Assembly (NCBI GenBank): GCA_964462945.1
Contig: CAYWZW010000048.1
Location: forward strand, 1-42,407
DNA from: GCA-020343675 sp964462945
Lineage (GTDB): Bacteria; Planctomycetota; Phycisphaerae; Sedimentisphaerales; Anaerobacaceae
Reading direction: 5' to 3'
DNA: 42,407 bases
Below, piece after piece: positions 40,463-42,407 of the stretch. The translations under genes and the position numbers were made by a program. Position 1 is the stretch's first letter; each line of letters starts with the position of its first letter. The notes beneath the pieces are model-generated. The model had not been told where the DNA came from, did no database searches, and saw nothing but the letters and a program-made list of their open reading frames with translations.

Positions 40463-41374
40463 ATGGAAAAACAAAAAAAGGCTTATCTTTACGCCGCCCT
40501 CACCGTTCTGTTCTGGTCCACTTCGGCTTCCGCCTTCAAAATCTCGCTGCGCTACGTGGACGTTTTTTCGCTCCTGTTCTATGCCTCAATCACATCAACT
40601 GCGGCCTTCTTCGCTTATTTGCTGTTTTCAGGGAAGCTCTATCAACTCAAAGCCCTGTCAAGAAGAGATTATCTCTACTCCGCCCTGCTGGGCTTTCTCA
40701 ATCCCTTCTTGTATTACGCCGTCTTGTTCAAAGCATACTCGATACTGCCCGCTCAGGAAGCGCAGCCGCTGAACTTCATCTGGCCCATAACGCTCGTCCT
40801 ATTGTCGATCCCCTTGCTCCGACAGAAAATTGGACCCAGAGACATTCTGGCGACAATCATCAGCTTTGCGGGCGTTCTTGTCATCTCAACGCGAGGGGAT
40901 GTCCTTGGATTCAAGTTCACCAGCGCCGCCGGAGTGTCTCTGGCGACCGGCAGCTCGATCATCTGGGCGCTATTCTGGATTCTGAACGTCAGAGACCGGC
41001 GCGACGAAGCGGTCAGACTGTTTCTCAATTTTGTATGTGGGTCGATCGTCACGTTTGTGCCGATGTTGTTTTTCACGAACGCCAAAGCCCCAAACATCAG
41101 CGGCGTTCTCGGAGCCGCTTATGTGGGATTATTCGAGATGGGGATTACGTTCCTGCTTTGGCTCAAAGCGCTGAAGCTCTCGAAGACAACCGCGCACGTC
41201 ACGAACCTCATCTACCTCGTGCCTTTTCTTTCTCTGGTAGTGATTTCTCTTGCCGTCGGCGAGAAGATTCTGCCCTCCACGGTCGTCGGCCTGGTCTTTA
41301 TCGTAGCCGGCATCGTGTTGCAGAAGCTGCAAGGCCGCAGGCAGAGCCGGATAGACACTCCACGCTGTGCCTGA
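40463..41374 (+). CDS. EamA/DMT-superfamily transporter
   Basis: About 303 aa with ten hydrophobic segments in two EamA repeats. The first ends with the conserved PLNFIWPITLVLLSIPLL (about 108-125), the second with NLIYLVPFLSLVVISLAVGEK (about 250-270). DMT proteins move small metabolites such as amino acids or nucleosides across the inner membrane; the substrate is not deducible. The start is chosen at ATG 40463; a GTG at 40451 is possible. It is 52 bases after the PilT-like gene but functionally unrelated, and a palindromic repeat follows it. Confidence 0.88.
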   Translation: MEKQKKAYLYAALTVLFWSTSASAFKISLRYVDVFSLLFYASITSTAAFFAYLLFSGKLYQLKALSRRDYLYSALLGFLNPFLYYAVLFKAYSILPAQEAQPLNFIWPITLVLLSIPLLRQKIGPRDILATIISFAGVLVISTRGDVLGFKFTSAAGVSLATGSSIIWALFWILNVRDRRDEAVRLFLNFVCGSIVTFVPMLFFTNAKAPNISGVLGAAYVGLFEMGITFLLWLKALKLSKTTAHVTNLIYLVPFLSLVVISLAVGEKILPSTVVGLVFIVAGIVLQKLQGRRQSRIDTPRCA

Positions 41375-41399
41375 GCGCCCTCGGTCGCGCTGGATGGGT

Positions 41400-41453
41400 G
41401 TAGGGGCAACCCCGCGTGGTTGCCCCAGGGCAGGCACATGGGCCTGCCCCTAC
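41400..41453. repeat. 54-bp palindromic repeat between convergent genes
   Basis: Perfect 9-bp ends GTAGGGGCA (41400-41408) and TGCCCCTAC (41445-41453) enclose two hairpins: GGGGCAACC/GGTTGCCCC (41403-41411 with 41418-41426) and GGGCAGGC/GCCTGCCC (41428-41435 with 41442-41449). It lies between the stops of the transporter and the oxidoreductase and could also act as a two-way transcription attenuator. Confidence 0.82.
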
Positions 41454-41480
41454 GCAATTGAGGCTGCTACCCGTTTGTTG

Positions 41481-42359
41481 TTATACGTTTTCAGGCACGA
41501 CGAACGGCTTGCGATACGGCCGCGTCAGCAGCATATCGGCCTTCGGGCTGCCCACGAACTTCTCCGCCTCCGGGTCGAACTTCAGCATCGGCCCAAGCCG
41601 GTAGGTGCTCTTGGATAAATCGAGGCCCAGTGTGCCTTTGACGGTCTCCATGACTGTCTCCCAGGACTTGCCGATCTCTTCGTGCTTGTCGAGCACGTCG
41701 GGCCGGGTTGTGCCGGCGACCTGCTCGCCGAGGCGGTAGGAGATATTGCCCAGGTGGCAGCACGCGGCGGACAGATGCGCCTTGGCGATGTCCGCGTTGA
41801 GGTCCTCAACCTTGCGGGAGCGCACAGCCTCGATGAAATTCGCAAAGTGATCGTCACCACCGGGGCCCATCTCGACATCGACGGCCACAAGGTCTTCAGC
41901 TTTGTCGGAGCCCTTGGGGTAGAACTTACCGCCTCGGATGACCCCGGCCTCCAGGTAGAACTCATTGCCCACGTTCTTCGGATAGGCTTTGCCGTCCAAG
42001 CCGGCTCTCTCAACCAAACCGATGACCTCGAACACAAGCAGCGGCCCGCCAAAGTCCATGATGGTCAATTGACAGTTGGGCGTCTGGGCCTGGTCGGTAA
42101 AGGGCGGATGACCTTCCGTCGAGTTCACCCAGCGGCCGCCCATACTGATCACGCTCTTGGGCAGGGTCGAATTCGGAATCGCCCAGCGGGCGATGTCCAT
42201 CTGGTGAACGCCCTGGTTTCCGATCTCTCCGTTGCCGAAATCCCAGAACCAGTGCCAGTTATAGTGGACTATGTTTTCGTGGTACGGCTGCTCCGGCGCC
42301 GGGCCGAGCCAGATGTTGAAGTCCAGGCTCTCCGGCGGCTCCTTGACCGGCTTAAGAAC
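41481..42359 (-). pseudogene. 5'-truncated Gfo/Idh/MocA-family oxidoreductase
   Basis: The open frame runs 292 codons from just after an in-frame TAG (42362-42360). The first 53 codons before ATG 42200 already carry clear family sequence: FNIWLGPAPEQPYHENIVHY and NWHWFWDFGNGEIGNQGVHQ, a signature at the start of the C-terminal domain. The rest (VAVDVEMGPGGDDHFANF, DIAKAHLSAACCHLGNISYR) is the sugar-dehydrogenase-like half. The N-terminal NAD(P)-binding Rossmann domain, about 180-200 residues, is missing. The break is abrupt at about 42355, as if another sequence had been inserted, so this is probably an interrupted gene rather than one starting at 42200. Confidence 0.75.
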
Positions 42360-42407
42360 CTATCCGAATAACCCGGAACAACGGAACGTAATGATGGCAC
42401 AGACAAA
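42356..42407. mobile_element. Possible insertion-sequence end interrupting the oxidoreductase gene
   Basis: From about 42356 the sequence stops matching the oxidoreductase and reads AGAACCTATCCGAATAACCC, which looks like an IS terminal inverted repeat. CTTAAG at the junction could include a target duplication. The window ends 45-50 bases later, so no transposase or second end can be seen. Confidence 0.3.

Noticed and set aside
1..42407. CRISPR arrays, tRNA, rRNA
   Set aside because: No regularly spaced direct repeats, no cloverleaf with tRNA invariant bases and no rRNA-like stretch were found by eye.

Overview
The window looks like a chromosomal segment from an anaerobic or facultative member of the Planctomycetota, probably a Phycisphaerae/Sedimentisphaerales-type lineage. 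This is inference from gene content: many PQQ-like beta-propeller proteins with the W-P-x-W/F-R-G opening, a DUF5060-type glycoside hydrolase, a Gfo/Idh/MocA oxidoreductase, ECF sigma factors, a pilus/type II secretion locus, and GC-rich palindromic repeats scattered between and inside genes. No rRNA, tRNA, CRISPR array or complete transposase gene was seen.

Left edge (1-5190, mostly plus strand): an ECF sigma factor, a small membrane protein overlapping it by ATGA (candidate anti-sigma), a TM-anchored protein of unknown function, a frameshifted small gene on the minus strand, and a secreted DUF5060/TIM-barrel glycoside hydrolase with its own candidate promoter.

Centre (5224-31410, all minus strand): about 26 kb of co-directional, tightly spaced genes. 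In transcription order they are: a GspE-type ATPase; a membrane-anchored GrpE-like protein; a short Hsp70; a membrane-anchored TerB/J-like protein; a membrane PQQ-like propeller; a glycosyltransferase; a LolD/MacB-like ABC ATPase and a 1122-aa FtsX-type permease; a second propeller; an NHL propeller; an 82-aa Tat-like Cys-rich peptide; a Tat-exported polyferredoxin; a NapH/NosR-like membrane polyferredoxin; a third, 3-TM propeller; a NuoE-NuoF fusion; a GltD/NuoG-like flavo-iron-sulfur protein; and two secreted propellers. Several neighbours overlap by ATGA or TGATG, so translational coupling is likely. My inference is that 7980-16794 encodes an electron conduit between cytoplasmic NAD(H) and extracytoplasmic ferredoxin-like proteins, with the propellers as extracytoplasmic scaffolds or partners. 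The Hsp70 triad at the head looks like a specialised, membrane-bound chaperone module.

Right part (31757-40410): a second ECF sigma factor with a coupled membrane protein on the minus strand. Divergent from it is a plus-strand pilus/type II secretion operon: GspE, a secreted protein with an internal 75-bp tandem duplication, two GspF proteins, two pseudopilins, a GspK/PilX-like protein and a PilT-like ATPase. A divergent inverted repeat lies between the two transcription units. No secretin, major pseudopilin (GspG), PilMNO/GspLM or prepilin peptidase is in the window.

Right edge (40463-42407): an EamA/DMT transporter, a cloverleaf-like palindromic repeat, and a Gfo/Idh/MocA oxidoreductase whose 5' part is cut off at about 42355, possibly by an insertion sequence running out of the window.
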